Source of the DNA: Azophilus sp026709365 | Lineage (GTDB): Bacteria > Pseudomonadota > Gammaproteobacteria > Pseudomonadales > Azotimanducaceae | Assembly: GCA_965200175.1 (NCBI GenBank) | Contig: OZ241345.1 | Location: forward strand, 2,232,001 to 2,296,000 | Direction: 5' to 3' | DNA length: 64,000 nucleotides | Shown: positions 1 through 8,752 of the stretch, piece by piece | How the letters are laid out: each line of letters begins with the position of its first letter | Position numbering within the stretch: the stretch's first letter is position 1 | Position numbers and translations under genes: made by a program | The notes under the pieces: model-generated | What the model saw: the letters and a program-made list of their open reading frames with translations, nothing else | Database searches by the model: none | What the model was told of the DNA's origin: nothing

Positions 1-1460
1 CGCAGCGCGATGACGGGCTCATAACGGCGGGCGTCACCGACCACGCCGACCGACTTCACTGGCAGATGGACGGCAAACGCCTGGCTGACCTGATCGTAGA
101 GGCCAGCGGCGCGCAAGGCCTCCAAAAAGATCGCGTCCGCCTCCCGCAGCACGTCGGCATGCTGGGGCTTCACCTCGCCGAGCACGCGCACCGCCAGCCC
201 GGGGCCCGGAAACGGGTGGCGGTTGATCAGGCTGTCCGGCAGGCCGAGCCGGACGCCCAAGCTGCGCACCTCGTCCTTGAACAGCTCGCGCAGGGGCTCC
301 ACCAGCTTGAGCGCCATGCGCTCCGGCAGCCCGCCGACATTGTGGTGGGACTTGATGACGTGGGCGTTGCCGTGGGCGCTGGCAGCGGACTCGATCACGT
401 CCGGGTAGATGGTGCCTTGCGCGAGCCAGGAGACGCCGGGAATCTCCTTGGCCACCCGCTCGAAGACGTCGATGAACGTCTCGCCAATGGCTCGCCGCTT
501 GGCCTCGGGTTCATCGACGCCGCTCAGCCGAGCGTAGAACTCCCGGCGGGCGTCCACCGTGACCAAATTGAGTTTTGGCGCGTTGCTGGGCGCTGAAGGG
601 GGCGCAAACGCGGCTTCCACTTCCGCCCGCTCGTTCCTGCGCAGCAAGCCGTTGTCAACGAACACGCAAGTGAGCTGATCGCCGATGGCGCGGGCCAGCA
701 GCGCGGCCAGCACGCTGGAGTCCACGCCGCCTGACAGGCCCAGCACCACCCGATCGCCGCCCACCTGCCGCCGCACCCGTTCCATGGCGTCGTCTATGAT
801 GTTGTCCGCCGTCCAAGCGCCCGCGCAGCCGCAGATGTCGCGAACGAAGTGGCGGACCAAGGCCTCGCCCTGATCGGTGTGGGTGACCTCCGGATGGAAC
901 TGCAGCCCGTACCATGGCGCCCGCTCGTGCTCCATGGCGGCCACCGGGGCGCTGTTGGTCGCTGCCGTGACGCGAAAGCCCGGCGGCGGTGGCGCCACCA
1001 CCTTGTCGCCATGGCTCATCCAGACGGCCAAGCCGTCTTGAGCGTTGAGTTCAAGCGCCGACAGCAGCCTTGAGGGGCCGCGCACCCGAATCTCCGCCGG
1101 CCCGAACTCCCGCTTGGCGGACGCCGCCACCTGCCCGCCGAAGTGCCGGGCCATGGCTTGCAGCCCATAGCAAATGCCAAGCACCGGCACGCCCAGATCA
1201 AACAAACCCTCCGGGATGGGCGGCGCCGCGGCTTGGGTAACCGACTCCGGCCCGCCGGACAGGATGATGCCCCGGGCGCCGAAGGCGGCAATGGCGTCGA
1301 TGCCCGCATCATAGGAGACGATTTCCGAGTAAACGCCCGCCTCGCGCACCCGCCGGGCGATGAGTTGGGTGTATTGGGAGCCGAAATCGACGATGAGCAG
1401 CCGTTCGTCCCGGAGCCGCCCGGCCGCCACGGGCTTGACGGCTTGCAGAGGTGTTGGCAT
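1..1460 (-). CDS. guaA: GMP synthase (glutamine-hydrolysing), 3' end outside window
   Basis: GuaA converts XMP, glutamine and ATP to GMP, the last step of GMP synthesis in the cytoplasm. The frame shows an N-terminal class I glutamine amidotransferase domain with the start IVDFGSQYTQLIARRVRE, the nucleophile context GICYGLQAM and the HPE context LQFHPEVTHT. An ATP-pyrophosphatase domain follows with the P-loop LGLSGGVDSSV, then the C-terminal domain beginning near PFPGPGLAVRVLGE. The ATG at 1458-1460 lies 6 bp past the guaB stop, so the two form a guaBA operon. The window cuts the protein about 35-40 residues before its usual C-terminus. No frame break is visible in the part seen. Confidence 0.95.
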   Translation of the reverse strand, partial: MPTPLQAVKPVAAGRLRDERLLIVDFGSQYTQLIARRVREAGVYSEIVSYDAGIDAIAAFGARGIILSGGPESVTQAAAPPIPEGLFDLGVPVLGICYGLQAMARHFGGQVAASAKREFGPAEIRVRGPSRLLSALELNAQDGLAVWMSHGDKVVAPPPPGFRVTAATNSAPVAAMEHERAPWYGLQFHPEVTHTDQGEALVRHFVRDICGCAGAWTADNIIDDAMERVRRQVGGDRVVLGLSGGVDSSVLAALLARAIGDQLTCVFVDNGLLRRNERAEVEAAFAPPSAPSNAPKLNLVTVDARREFYARLSGVDEPEAKRRAIGETFIDVFERVAKEIPGVSWLAQGTIYPDVIESAASAHGNAHVIKSHHNVGGLPERMALKLVEPLRELFKDEVRSLGVRLGLPDSLINRHPFPGPGLAVRVLGEVKPQHADVLREADAIFLEALRAAGLYDQVSQAFAVHLPVKSVGVVGDARRYEPVIAL

Positions 1461-1466
1461 CAGCGG

Positions 1467-2936
1467 CTAACGCAGCGGGTAATTCGGCGCTTCCTTGGTG
1501 ATCGTCACGTCGTGAACATGGCTCTCGGCCACGCTCGCGGCGCTGATGCGAACGAACTCCGGGTTGGCGCGCATGGTTTCGATGTCGGCGCAGCCCGTGT
1601 AGCCCATGGACGCCTGCAGGCCGCCTATTAACTGATGGATGATCGGGCCCACCGGACCCCGGTAGGGCACTCGGCCCTCAATGCCCTCCGGCACCAGCTT
1701 GCGGCCATCGCCCTCCACCTCCTGGAAGTAGCGGTCGCTGGAGCCGTGACGCTCGCCCATCGCGCCCAAGGAACCCATCCCCCGGTAGGATTTGTAGGTC
1801 CGGCCTTGGTAAAGCTCCACCTCGCCGGGCGCCTCATCGGTGCCGGCGAGCAGGCTGCCCACCATCACCGAGCTGGCGCCGGCGGCAATCGCCTTGGCCA
1901 CGTCGCCGGAGTAGCGTATGCCCCCGTCCGCGATGACCGGCACATCAACTTCGCTGGCCGCCGCCACCGCTTCTGACACCGCCGTGATCTGGGGCACGCC
2001 AATGCCGGTCACCACCCGGGTCGTGCAGATGGAACCGGGGCCAATGCCCACCTTGATGGCGTCCGCCCCAGCCGCCAGCAGGGCCGCGGCTCCGGCCCGG
2101 GTGGCGACGTTGCCGCCGATCACCTGCATCTTCGGATAGCGCTGCTTGATGAGGCTGACCCGATCGAGAACGGTCTGCGCGTGGCCGTGGGCGGTATCGA
2201 CGACAATCACGTCGGCGCCGGCTTCGATGAGCGCATCGAGGCGATCGTCGGTGTCCGGGGCAGTGCCCACCCCGGCCGCAACGCGCAGTTGTCCCGCCTC
2301 GTCCTTGCAGGCGTTGGGATAGGCTTGGGACTTGTGGATGTCCTTGACCGTCACCATGCCCTTGAGTGCGAAGGCGTCATTGACCAGCAGCACTTTCTCA
2401 ATGCGATGCCGACGCAGCAGCCGGGTGACTTCGTCAAAACTGGCGTTCTCCGGCGCGGTCACCAGCCGCTCCTTGGGGGTCATCACCTGCCGCACCTTCG
2501 CATCCAAGCGTTTCTCAAAGCGCACGTCCCGGGCAGTGACGATGCCGACCAGCCGGTCACCCTCCACCACCGGCACGCCGGAGATGCGGTTGTCCTGGGT
2601 CAGGGCGATGAGTTCGGCCACCGTGCTGTCCGGCGCAATGGTGATCGGATCGCGGATGATGCCGGTCTCGAACTTCTTCACGGCCCGCACCTGATGCGCT
2701 TGGGCCTCGATGCCCATGTTCTTGTGAACCACCCCAATGCCCCCCTCCTGAGCAATGGCAATGGCCAGCCGCGCCTCGGTCACCGTGTCCATGGCGGAGG
2801 AGACGAGCGGAATGTTGAGGTCGATCTCCCGGGTCAGGCGGGTCTTTAAGTCAACGTCGGAAGGCAGGAGGCGGGAATGGGCAGGGAGCAGCAGCACATC
2901 GTCAAAAGTGAGCGCATCCTGAGCGATTCGCAACAT
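1467..2936 (-). CDS. guaB: Inosine-5'-monophosphate dehydrogenase
   Basis: This 489-residue protein has the usual full IMPDH length. It oxidises IMP to XMP with NAD+, the rate-limiting step of guanine nucleotide synthesis. The N-terminus MLRIAQDALTFDDVLLLPA is typical and fixes the ATG at 2934-2936; the longer open frame upstream has no family resemblance. Two CBS domains (about residues 95-205) interrupt the TIM barrel. The active-site loop GIGPGSICTTR carries the catalytic Cys. The phosphate-binding ADGGIRYSGD and the flap YRGMGSLGAM are present. It is the first gene of a leftward guaBA operon. Confidence 0.97.
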   Translation of the reverse strand: MLRIAQDALTFDDVLLLPAHSRLLPSDVDLKTRLTREIDLNIPLVSSAMDTVTEARLAIAIAQEGGIGVVHKNMGIEAQAHQVRAVKKFETGIIRDPITIAPDSTVAELIALTQDNRISGVPVVEGDRLVGIVTARDVRFEKRLDAKVRQVMTPKERLVTAPENASFDEVTRLLRRHRIEKVLLVNDAFALKGMVTVKDIHKSQAYPNACKDEAGQLRVAAGVGTAPDTDDRLDALIEAGADVIVVDTAHGHAQTVLDRVSLIKQRYPKMQVIGGNVATRAGAAALLAAGADAIKVGIGPGSICTTRVVTGIGVPQITAVSEAVAAASEVDVPVIADGGIRYSGDVAKAIAAGASSVMVGSLLAGTDEAPGEVELYQGRTYKSYRGMGSLGAMGERHGSSDRYFQEVEGDGRKLVPEGIEGRVPYRGPVGPIIHQLIGGLQASMGYTGCADIETMRANPEFVRISAASVAESHVHDVTITKEAPNYPLR

Positions 2937-3182
2937 TTGGACAACCCCGCAAAACCGGCATGTTACTGAGCTCGCGGAGGGGTGTAAACACTCCTGCCGA
3001 GCCCGCAGCCCCCCCGGATTGCGCTCTGAGTCAAGCCCTCTCGGGAATTCCCAGTTTGATCGGCTGGCAGTGCCGGAAGCGCCCTTCCATCGTCGGAATG
3101 CGCAGCGGCGGGACGCCCACAAGCGTCAACTTGGTTAGGGCTTGCAGGGCAAGGCGCTTCAGCCGACAGCCACCGTCCGGCA

Positions 3183-3989
3183 TCATCCGCCAGCTTCGGC
3201 AAGACGCCGCTCAAGTTCCGCAATCCGGGCTTCGGCGGCTCGTCTCGCGGCTGCCTCGGCATCGCGTTCCACATTGGCCGCGTCGCGCTCCGCCTTGACC
3301 GTTTCGCGCTCCGCCTTGACCGCTTCAATGATTCGGCTCTTCTCCCCGGAGTTGGGCAGGAACTCGCCACGCGCTAGGTCGAACAGGCGCAGCGCATGGC
3401 CCTGCGGGCGAAGCTCCAAGCCAAGCACCGCTGACCAGCCCGCCAGGCCCCCGTCCCGTTCCTCAAGAGGGATTGGCCCGTAGGCGCCGTCCGGCCCCAG
3501 CCGCCGGCCCTTCAGGCTCGGGCGCAGGTAGTCCTTCGTGGGGTCGAACTGCCAGTACTCGACAACCTTCAGCCGCTCATACAATTCCGCCTTGAACCCC
3601 TCGTCCCGGCGCCTCGTGCTCCTCGACGTCACCTCCAGCACGAAGTCCGCCGCCTTGCCCTCCGCCCAGACCTTCCAGATGCGCCGCGCAGGCTCCTTGT
3701 TCGGCCCGAAGGCCACGAACACGTCGGGGGACACCCGCTTGGCGGGGTCGCCCTCCCGCCAGTACATCAGCATGTCGCTGCCGACGTAGGCGTCCGGGCG
3801 GTCGGCGTAGCGGTCCATGAGGGGATGCGCGAAATCGACCGCGGCGTGCCAGTGGATGGGCGTCTCGGCCATGGGCTTGCCGTCCGACTCAGGGTAGTGG
3901 ACGGGCGCGCGAGGCCACCGCCCCGGCGGCTTGGCGGGCGGCACCCGGAGGTTGGGCTGACGGTCCGGCATGGGCTGGGTTGTGGGCAT
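3183..3989 (-). CDS. Uma2-family putative PD-(D/E)XK endonuclease with C-terminal coiled coil
   Basis: This 268-residue protein resembles the Uma2 (DUF820) family of restriction-like nucleases, common in cyanobacteria and scattered elsewhere with unclear biological role. The core shows a SPDVFVAFG strand and the DFVLEVTS strand expected to hold the acidic metal ligands, followed by KAELYERLKVVEYW. The last 60 residues are a Lys/Glu/Arg/Ala-rich heptad-like coiled coil (repeated KAERE units), frequent in Uma2 proteins. The ATG at 3987-3989 is preferred because AAGGAG lies 6 bases upstream; the frame is open to 4037. It stands alone between guaB and a symporter gene. The family call is fairly secure, the nuclease activity is inferred. 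Confidence 0.8.
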   Translation of the reverse strand: MPTTQPMPDRQPNLRVPPAKPPGRWPRAPVHYPESDGKPMAETPIHWHAAVDFAHPLMDRYADRPDAYVGSDMLMYWREGDPAKRVSPDVFVAFGPNKEPARRIWKVWAEGKAADFVLEVTSRSTRRRDEGFKAELYERLKVVEYWQFDPTKDYLRPSLKGRRLGPDGAYGPIPLEERDGGLAGWSAVLGLELRPQGHALRLFDLARGEFLPNSGEKSRIIEAVKAERETVKAERDAANVERDAEAAARRAAEARIAELERRLAEAGG

Positions 3990-4039
3990 GGGGCGCTCCT
4001 TGGGCGGTCCGGTGCCTTGCGCCGCCCACCATAGCACAG

Positions 4040-4115
4040 CCCGGCCCGCGCACCCGCTTCGCGGGTGCGCGGGTCAGGTTCCGATGTGCTTCTGGGTCCG
4101 TACATAGCGGGGCGG
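4040..4115. repeat. Intergenic dispersed repeat, copy 1
   Basis: The 4030-4291 gap holds a GC-rich palindrome (CACCCGCTTCGCGGGTG) followed by GGTCAGGTTCCGAT and a stretch resembling TTCTGGGTCCGTAC. A diverged copy of the second part occurs at 8036-8072 next to another GC-rich palindrome. This suggests a REP/ERIC-like intergenic element of this genome. The rest of the gap, to 4291, shows no credible gene. Confidence 0.5.
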
Positions 4116-4291
4116 AGCCTTGTGCGGGTTGGGGGGCGGTCGGCAAGGGGCTGCTCGGCTGGCTGCGAAAACCCCACCGTGCCATGAATGCCCGAGGAAG
4201 TCGCTACGGACATTGACGCTGGGATTTGTGCGAGATTTCCGCGCCGGGGGACGGATGGCTGCGGGAAGTCCCGCAACGGGAACCGAGCGGA

Positions 4292-5836
4292 TCAAGCCCC
4301 CAAGCTCGCCCAGGAGAATCCGAGGCAAACCAGAAAAATGAAGACGGCCATGGCCAGCAGGGGCAGCGCAAACGCCTTGGTCGGCCAAGCCGAAGGCAGC
4401 GCCAGAGGCAGGGGACGGGCGATGAAGGCCACCGCAACGCCGGCGGCAAAGCCGAATGCGTTCCACCAAAGCCAGGAAACGCCCGGAAAGCCCACCCAGA
4501 GGATGAGGTTGCACAGCGCGCCGGCGAAAAAGCCGAGCATGGCCCGCCGCTGGCCGATCCCCGGCGCCAGCAAGGCAATGGCGAACAGGGCGAGAAGCGG
4601 CCCGTTGACCATGGAGCCGACCTTGTTGATGGCCTCCAGCACGGTGGGCGCAATGCGCTCCACTTGGTAGCTGAAGGCCACGGCGAAAGCCCCCCAGCCC
4701 AAGGTGGCCAGCTTTGAGGCCAGGAACAGCTGGCGCTCCGAAAGCGGCCAGCGGCTGTTGATGCCATCCTCGACGGTGGCGGCGGACAGCGAATTCAAGG
4801 CCGAGTCGATCGACGACATGGCGGCGGCGAAGATGCCGACCATCACCAGCCCCACGGCGCCTGGCGGAAAGGTCGATAGAACGAAATGGGGGAAGACCAG
4901 ATTGTAGTTCGGCTCGCCGTCGCTTGACGCCGGCAACCCGGCCACGAACTGGGGGTCTTGCCCGGCGTGGGCCGCCAACGCCAAGCCAAGCAGGCAGTAG
5001 AGCAGCACCAGCGGAAAGCGCAACAAGCCGTTGAGCAGCAGCACCTGTCCTGCGGCCCGCTCCGAACGGGCCGCCAGAACCCGCTGCGCTTGGCTCTGAT
5101 CGCAGCCGTAGTAGGCCGCATAGAGGAAGAAGCCGCCAATCAGCATGGGCCAGAACCCATAGTCGCCGCCGCCTTGAAGGCCCCAGGAGAACTGCAGGGC
5201 GTCCAGGCGTTCCGGCAGCGGGGCGGCGACGGCGACGGCATCGCCAAGCATGGCCAAGCTGAGCGCCACCGCCCCGGCGATCAGCCCCAACTGCAGGACG
5301 TCGCTGATCACCACGGCCCGCATGCCGCCGAGCACGTCGTAGAGGATGGTGATTCCCATCAGCAGCAGCACCGCTTGGGTGTAGGAGACATCGACCAGCA
5401 GGGTGACCACCAAGGCCACGCCGTAAACCGTCACGCCGGTGGCGATGCCCCGAAAGATCTGGAAGCAGGCGCTCGCCAGCCGTCGGCAGCCCGGGCCCAA
5501 GCGATCTTCGAGGAAGGCGTAGGCGGAGACGTGGCCCGCTCGGCGCAGCATCGGCAGCAGCAACAGCAGCGCCAGCATGGCCAGCGGCACTGCCAGCTCG
5601 TACTGCAGCCAGATCATGCCGCCGCCCGCGACGAAGCCGACGAAGGCCGGGGCCCCAAGCAGGCTGTTGGTGGAGCATTGGGTGGCGATGGTGGAGGTGG
5701 CCAAGCTCCATGGCGACATGCGGTTGCCGCCCAGATAGTAGTCGCGGCGCGAGCGTTGGCGGCGACCCACGAAGGCCGCCAAGCCCAGCATGCCCGCCAA
5801 GTAGGCCGAGACCACCAGCCAGTCAATCGAGCTCAT
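4292..5836 (-). CDS. Sodium:solute symporter family (SSS) transporter
   Basis: This 514-residue, very hydrophobic protein starts MSSIDWLVVSAYLAG and has about 13 predicted transmembrane segments, as SSS/SLC5 permeases do. Family signs are the early YYLGGNRMSPW motif after helix 1, the STNSLLGAPAFV helix 2 region and AAMSSIDSALNSLSAATVEDG in the Na+-binding helix 8 region. The substrate cannot be read from sequence. It lies upstream of nothing on its strand and just downstream (100 bp) of the agmatine genes, so putrescine- or agmatine-related uptake is possible but unproven. Confidence 0.88.
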   Translation of the reverse strand: MSSIDWLVVSAYLAGMLGLAAFVGRRQRSRRDYYLGGNRMSPWSLATSTIATQCSTNSLLGAPAFVGFVAGGGMIWLQYELAVPLAMLALLLLLPMLRRAGHVSAYAFLEDRLGPGCRRLASACFQIFRGIATGVTVYGVALVVTLLVDVSYTQAVLLLMGITILYDVLGGMRAVVISDVLQLGLIAGAVALSLAMLGDAVAVAAPLPERLDALQFSWGLQGGGDYGFWPMLIGGFFLYAAYYGCDQSQAQRVLAARSERAAGQVLLLNGLLRFPLVLLYCLLGLALAAHAGQDPQFVAGLPASSDGEPNYNLVFPHFVLSTFPPGAVGLVMVGIFAAAMSSIDSALNSLSAATVEDGINSRWPLSERQLFLASKLATLGWGAFAVAFSYQVERIAPTVLEAINKVGSMVNGPLLALFAIALLAPGIGQRRAMLGFFAGALCNLILWVGFPGVSWLWWNAFGFAAGVAVAFIARPLPLALPSAWPTKAFALPLLAMAVFIFLVCLGFSWASLGA

Positions 5837-5936
5837 GACGTTTCGGCCATTCCGTTCGCGGTCCGGCCACGGCATCCGGCAGCGCCAGGACGCCGGCGAG
5901 GCGTGAGGCGACTGCCAAGCAAGCCGGACTCCGGCG

Positions 5937-6962
5937 TCACGCGGGCTGCTGCTGCGTGATGCAATGCACGCCGCCGCCGCCGGGCGCGATGTCGGCGACG
6001 TCCACCGGCGCCAAGACGCGGTTCGGGAACAGGTTGCGGACCGTCTCCTGGGCGGCTCGGTCCGTGTCCGTGCCGAAGCTTGGGAAGACGATGCCGCCAT
6101 TGGCGATGTAGAAGTTGACGTAGGAACGGCAGTAGATGTCCGAGGTGGCTTGGGCGTCATGGGCCTCCTCGATCGGGACCAGCTCCAGGCTTCGGCCCTT
6201 CGCATCAGTGGCCGCCGCCAAGGCCTGCCAGTTTTCCGCCAAGCACCGCCGGCGTTCCGGCAAGGCTTGCGGCCCCACCGCGCACAGCACCACGCCCGGC
6301 TTGGCAAAGCAGGCCAGCGCGTCAATGTGCCCGTCGGTTTCGCCGTCCTCGGGATCGCCCGGAACCCAAAGCACCTGCTCGCCGCCCAAGGCTTCGCAGA
6401 GCAGCCGTTCGGCTTCCGGCTTGGTGAGGCCCGGATTGCGGTTGGCGTTGAGGATGCACTGTTCGCTGGTGAGGATGGTGCCCTCGCCATCAACGGCAAT
6501 GGCGCCGCCCTCCAAGTAAAGGTCGGCGGAAAACGTGCGAACGCCCAAAGCCTCCGCGATTCGGTGCCCCAACGCAGCGTCGTGCCGGCAACTCTCGTAC
6601 TTTCCGCCCCAGGCGTTGAACTGGAAAACGGACGCCGCCAACTCCGCGCCGGACTTCAGGAACGTGGGGCCGCTGTCGCGAGCCCAGGAATCGTCGAGCG
6701 GCGCCACGAAGTAATCGATCCTGCTGCCGCAAAGCGCTTGGGCGTCCGCCAAGGCCGGTTCGCAAACCACCAGGGTCACCGGCTCGAAACGACGAATCGT
6801 CTTGGCGACATTGGCGTAGGCGGCCTGGGTCCTGCCGAGGTCAGGCCAGATGAAGTCGTCGCGATGGGGCCACTGCATCCAGCAACGCGCATGGGTTTCC
6901 CATTCCGCGGGCATGCGGAAGCCGGCGGCCTTGGCCGTGGCGTGGCCGGTGACGCGGCTCAA
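5937..6962 (-). CDS. aguA: Agmatine deiminase
   Basis: Agmatine deiminase hydrolyses agmatine to N-carbamoylputrescine and ammonia. It belongs to the PAD_porph/guanidino-modifying superfamily. The FRMPAEWETHARCWMQWPHR N-terminus, the RDSGPTFL loop, YLEGGAIAVDGEG, DGHIDALACF and the C-terminal nucleophile context GGGGVHCITQQQP are all present, so the His and Cys catalytic positions are intact. The ATG at 6914 would cut the conserved N-terminus short. A TTG at 6960-6962 overlapping the TGA of the upstream amidase gives 341 residues, close to the family's usual length, and suggests translational coupling. It forms a two-gene operon with the N-carbamoylputrescine amidase. Confidence 0.92.
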   Translation of the reverse strand: MSRVTGHATAKAAGFRMPAEWETHARCWMQWPHRDDFIWPDLGRTQAAYANVAKTIRRFEPVTLVVCEPALADAQALCGSRIDYFVAPLDDSWARDSGPTFLKSGAELAASVFQFNAWGGKYESCRHDAALGHRIAEALGVRTFSADLYLEGGAIAVDGEGTILTSEQCILNANRNPGLTKPEAERLLCEALGGEQVLWVPGDPEDGETDGHIDALACFAKPGVVLCAVGPQALPERRRCLAENWQALAAATDAKGRSLELVPIEEAHDAQATSDIYCRSYVNFYIANGGIVFPSFGTDTDRAAQETVRNLFPNRVLAPVDVADIAPGGGGVHCITQQQPA

Positions 6963-7879
6963 CGTTCGACGCCTCTGGAATCGCCGGCCGGCCGGCCGCG
7001 CCCGGCATCGGCGGGACGGCCATCCAGGTTCAGGAGCGCTGCGTACAGGTCCGGGCGGCGGTCGCGGAAGACGCCCCAACTGACCCGCTCGCGCTCAATG
7101 GCGTCCAAGTCGAAGGTCGCGACGACGACCTCGCGCTCGGTGCGGCTCGCTTCGGCAACGATGGCCCCGGTATGGTCGCTGATGAACGATGAGCCGTAGA
7201 AGTTGACCGCGCAGGACGAGCCCGCCTCCGCGCCGATGCGGTTTGACGCAACCACCGGCACGAGGTTCGCCGCGGCGTGGCCCTGCATCACCCGCTGCCA
7301 ATGATCCTTGGAATCGATCTCCGGGAACGCCGGTTCGGAGCCGATGGCGGTTGGGTAAAGCAACAGCTCCGCGCCCTGCAGCGCCAGGCAGCGCGCCGCC
7401 TCCGGGAACCATTGATCCCAACAGATCGCAGCGCCAAGCGTGGCATGGGCGGTCCGCCAGACCTTGAAGCCGGTATCGCCGGGCGAGAAGAAGAACTTCT
7501 CCTGGTAGCCCACGGAATTCGGGATATGGGATTTGCGGTAAACATCCAGCACGGCGCCGTCCGCATCGACCATGGCCAGCGAGTTGAAGAAAGCCCGGCC
7601 GGCACGCTCGAAAAAACTGATCGGCAGCACCACCTCTAGCTCCCGAGCCAAGGCGCTGAAGCGCTTGAGCAGCGCATTGCCCTCCAGCTCCTCGGCCAGC
7701 GCGAAGTGGCCTGGATCCTGGTCCTTGCAAAAATACGGCGCCGCGAACAACTCCTGCAGCAGGATGATCTGAGCGCCCTGGGCCGCTGCGTCTCGAACCA
7801 ACTGCTCGGCATCCTTCAAGGTGCGTTCTCGATCCCAGGAGCAGGCCATCTGCGTGGCCGCGACCGTCACCTCTTTCAT
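6959..7879 (-). CDS. aguB: N-carbamoylputrescine amidase
   Basis: This 306-residue nitrilase-superfamily amidase converts N-carbamoylputrescine to putrescine, CO2 and ammonia. The catalytic triad is visible: Glu in LLQELFAAPYFC, Lys in YRKSHIPNS and Cys in AAICWDQWFPEAAR. MKEVTVAATQMACSW is the typical start; an ATG 18 bases upstream is possible. Its stop overlaps the start of the agmatine deiminase gene, making a minimal agmatine-to-putrescine operon. The C-terminal 20 residues (Arg/Gly/Ala rich) look like a non-conserved extension. Confidence 0.93.
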   Translation of the reverse strand: MKEVTVAATQMACSWDRERTLKDAEQLVRDAAAQGAQIILLQELFAAPYFCKDQDPGHFALAEELEGNALLKRFSALARELEVVLPISFFERAGRAFFNSLAMVDADGAVLDVYRKSHIPNSVGYQEKFFFSPGDTGFKVWRTAHATLGAAICWDQWFPEAARCLALQGAELLLYPTAIGSEPAFPEIDSKDHWQRVMQGHAAANLVPVVASNRIGAEAGSSCAVNFYGSSFISDHTGAIVAEASRTEREVVVATFDLDAIERERVSWGVFRDRRPDLYAALLNLDGRPADAGRGRPAGDSRGVER

Positions 7880-7971
7880 CGAGCCAACCTTCGCCATTTG
7901 CCGGTTGCCAAAACAAAGCCCTTCCGTCACTGCCTGTGGCTTAACTTTGCTGGCAAGTCCCGCTGATTTCA

Positions 7972-8100
7972 AGCCGGCGCGCCCGCGGTGCGGGCGCGTT
8001 GGAGTTTCGCTGCGCGAAACTCCGCGCACTCGTCGCTTAGGTCAGGTTCCGATAGTTTCTGAGCCCGCACAGCCGGCGCGCCCGCGGTGCGGGCGCGTTG
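7972..8100. repeat. Intergenic region with duplicated 30-bp palindromic repeat
   Basis: AGCCGGCGCGCCCGCGGTGC plus the next 10 bases occurs identically at 7972-8001 and 8071-8100. Between the copies are the hairpin GGAGTTTCGCTGCGCGAAACTCC (from 8002) and GGTCAGGTTCCGAT, shared with 4074. The gap between aguB (7879) and ompH (8231) therefore holds a repeat cluster, probably REP-like, and no gene. Confidence 0.6.
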
Positions 8101-8230
8101 CTCCCGTCTGATGTAGAATGCGCGGGTTTTAGTTTGGCATTGCGGCTTGGCCATGCTGCCTGGGTCGCCGTGGGCAACATCAGCAAGGAGCCGTTTCGTG
8201 ACCAACTTTTTCTCAGTGGAGGGGTTCAGG

Positions 8231-8752
8231 ATGAAGAGGATCGCCCAGCTGTCCCTGTTGGCCTTGGGCTTGGGCGCAGCCGCCATGGCCGCCGGGGAAC
8301 TGAAGATCGCCGTTTTGGACACCCAGCGGGCGCTGGTGTCCAGCGAGGAGGCCAAGGCCCTGCTGGAGCAGGCGCAGGCCGAGCTTAAGCAGGAGGAGGA
8401 GGAGGTCAACGCGCTGGGCGGCGAGATTCAGGCCTTGCAGGAAAAGCTGCAAACCGATGGCGAAGTGATGAGCCCAACCGAGCAGCGCCGGGCGCAGAAG
8501 GACATCGAGGACAAGCGGATCGAGTATGAGTTTCTAGTCAACAAGCTGCAAAAGGCCCTGCAGGACCGCCGCCAGGAACTGCTGCAGGTGATGGTGCCGA
8601 AGGTGGATGCGGTGCTTAAGGATCTCATCGACCTGGAAGGCTACGACCTCATCATGGAGCGGGCCAACCTCCGCTACGTCAATCCCAAGCACGACATCAC
8701 CCGCCGGGTGACGGAAAGGCTGAACGAGAAGCGCGACGCGCCGAGTTCGTGA
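8231..8752 (+). CDS. skp: OmpH/Skp-family periplasmic chaperone
   Basis: This 173-residue protein has a signal peptide (MKRIAQLSLLALGLGAAAMA) and a long alpha-helical, charged body rich in Glu/Gln/Lys, as in Skp/OmpH chaperones that carry outer-membrane proteins through the periplasm. IAVLDTQRALVSSEEAKALL is the family's first strand and helix. A GGAGG lies just before the ATG at 8231, which selects this start over the longer frame. It overlaps lpxD by 4 bases and heads the lpxD-fabZ-lpxA operon. The usual upstream bamA is absent here. Confidence 0.9.
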   Translation: MKRIAQLSLLALGLGAAAMAAGELKIAVLDTQRALVSSEEAKALLEQAQAELKQEEEEVNALGGEIQALQEKLQTDGEVMSPTEQRRAQKDIEDKRIEYEFLVNKLQKALQDRRQELLQVMVPKVDAVLKDLIDLEGYDLIMERANLRYVNPKHDITRRVTERLNEKRDAPSS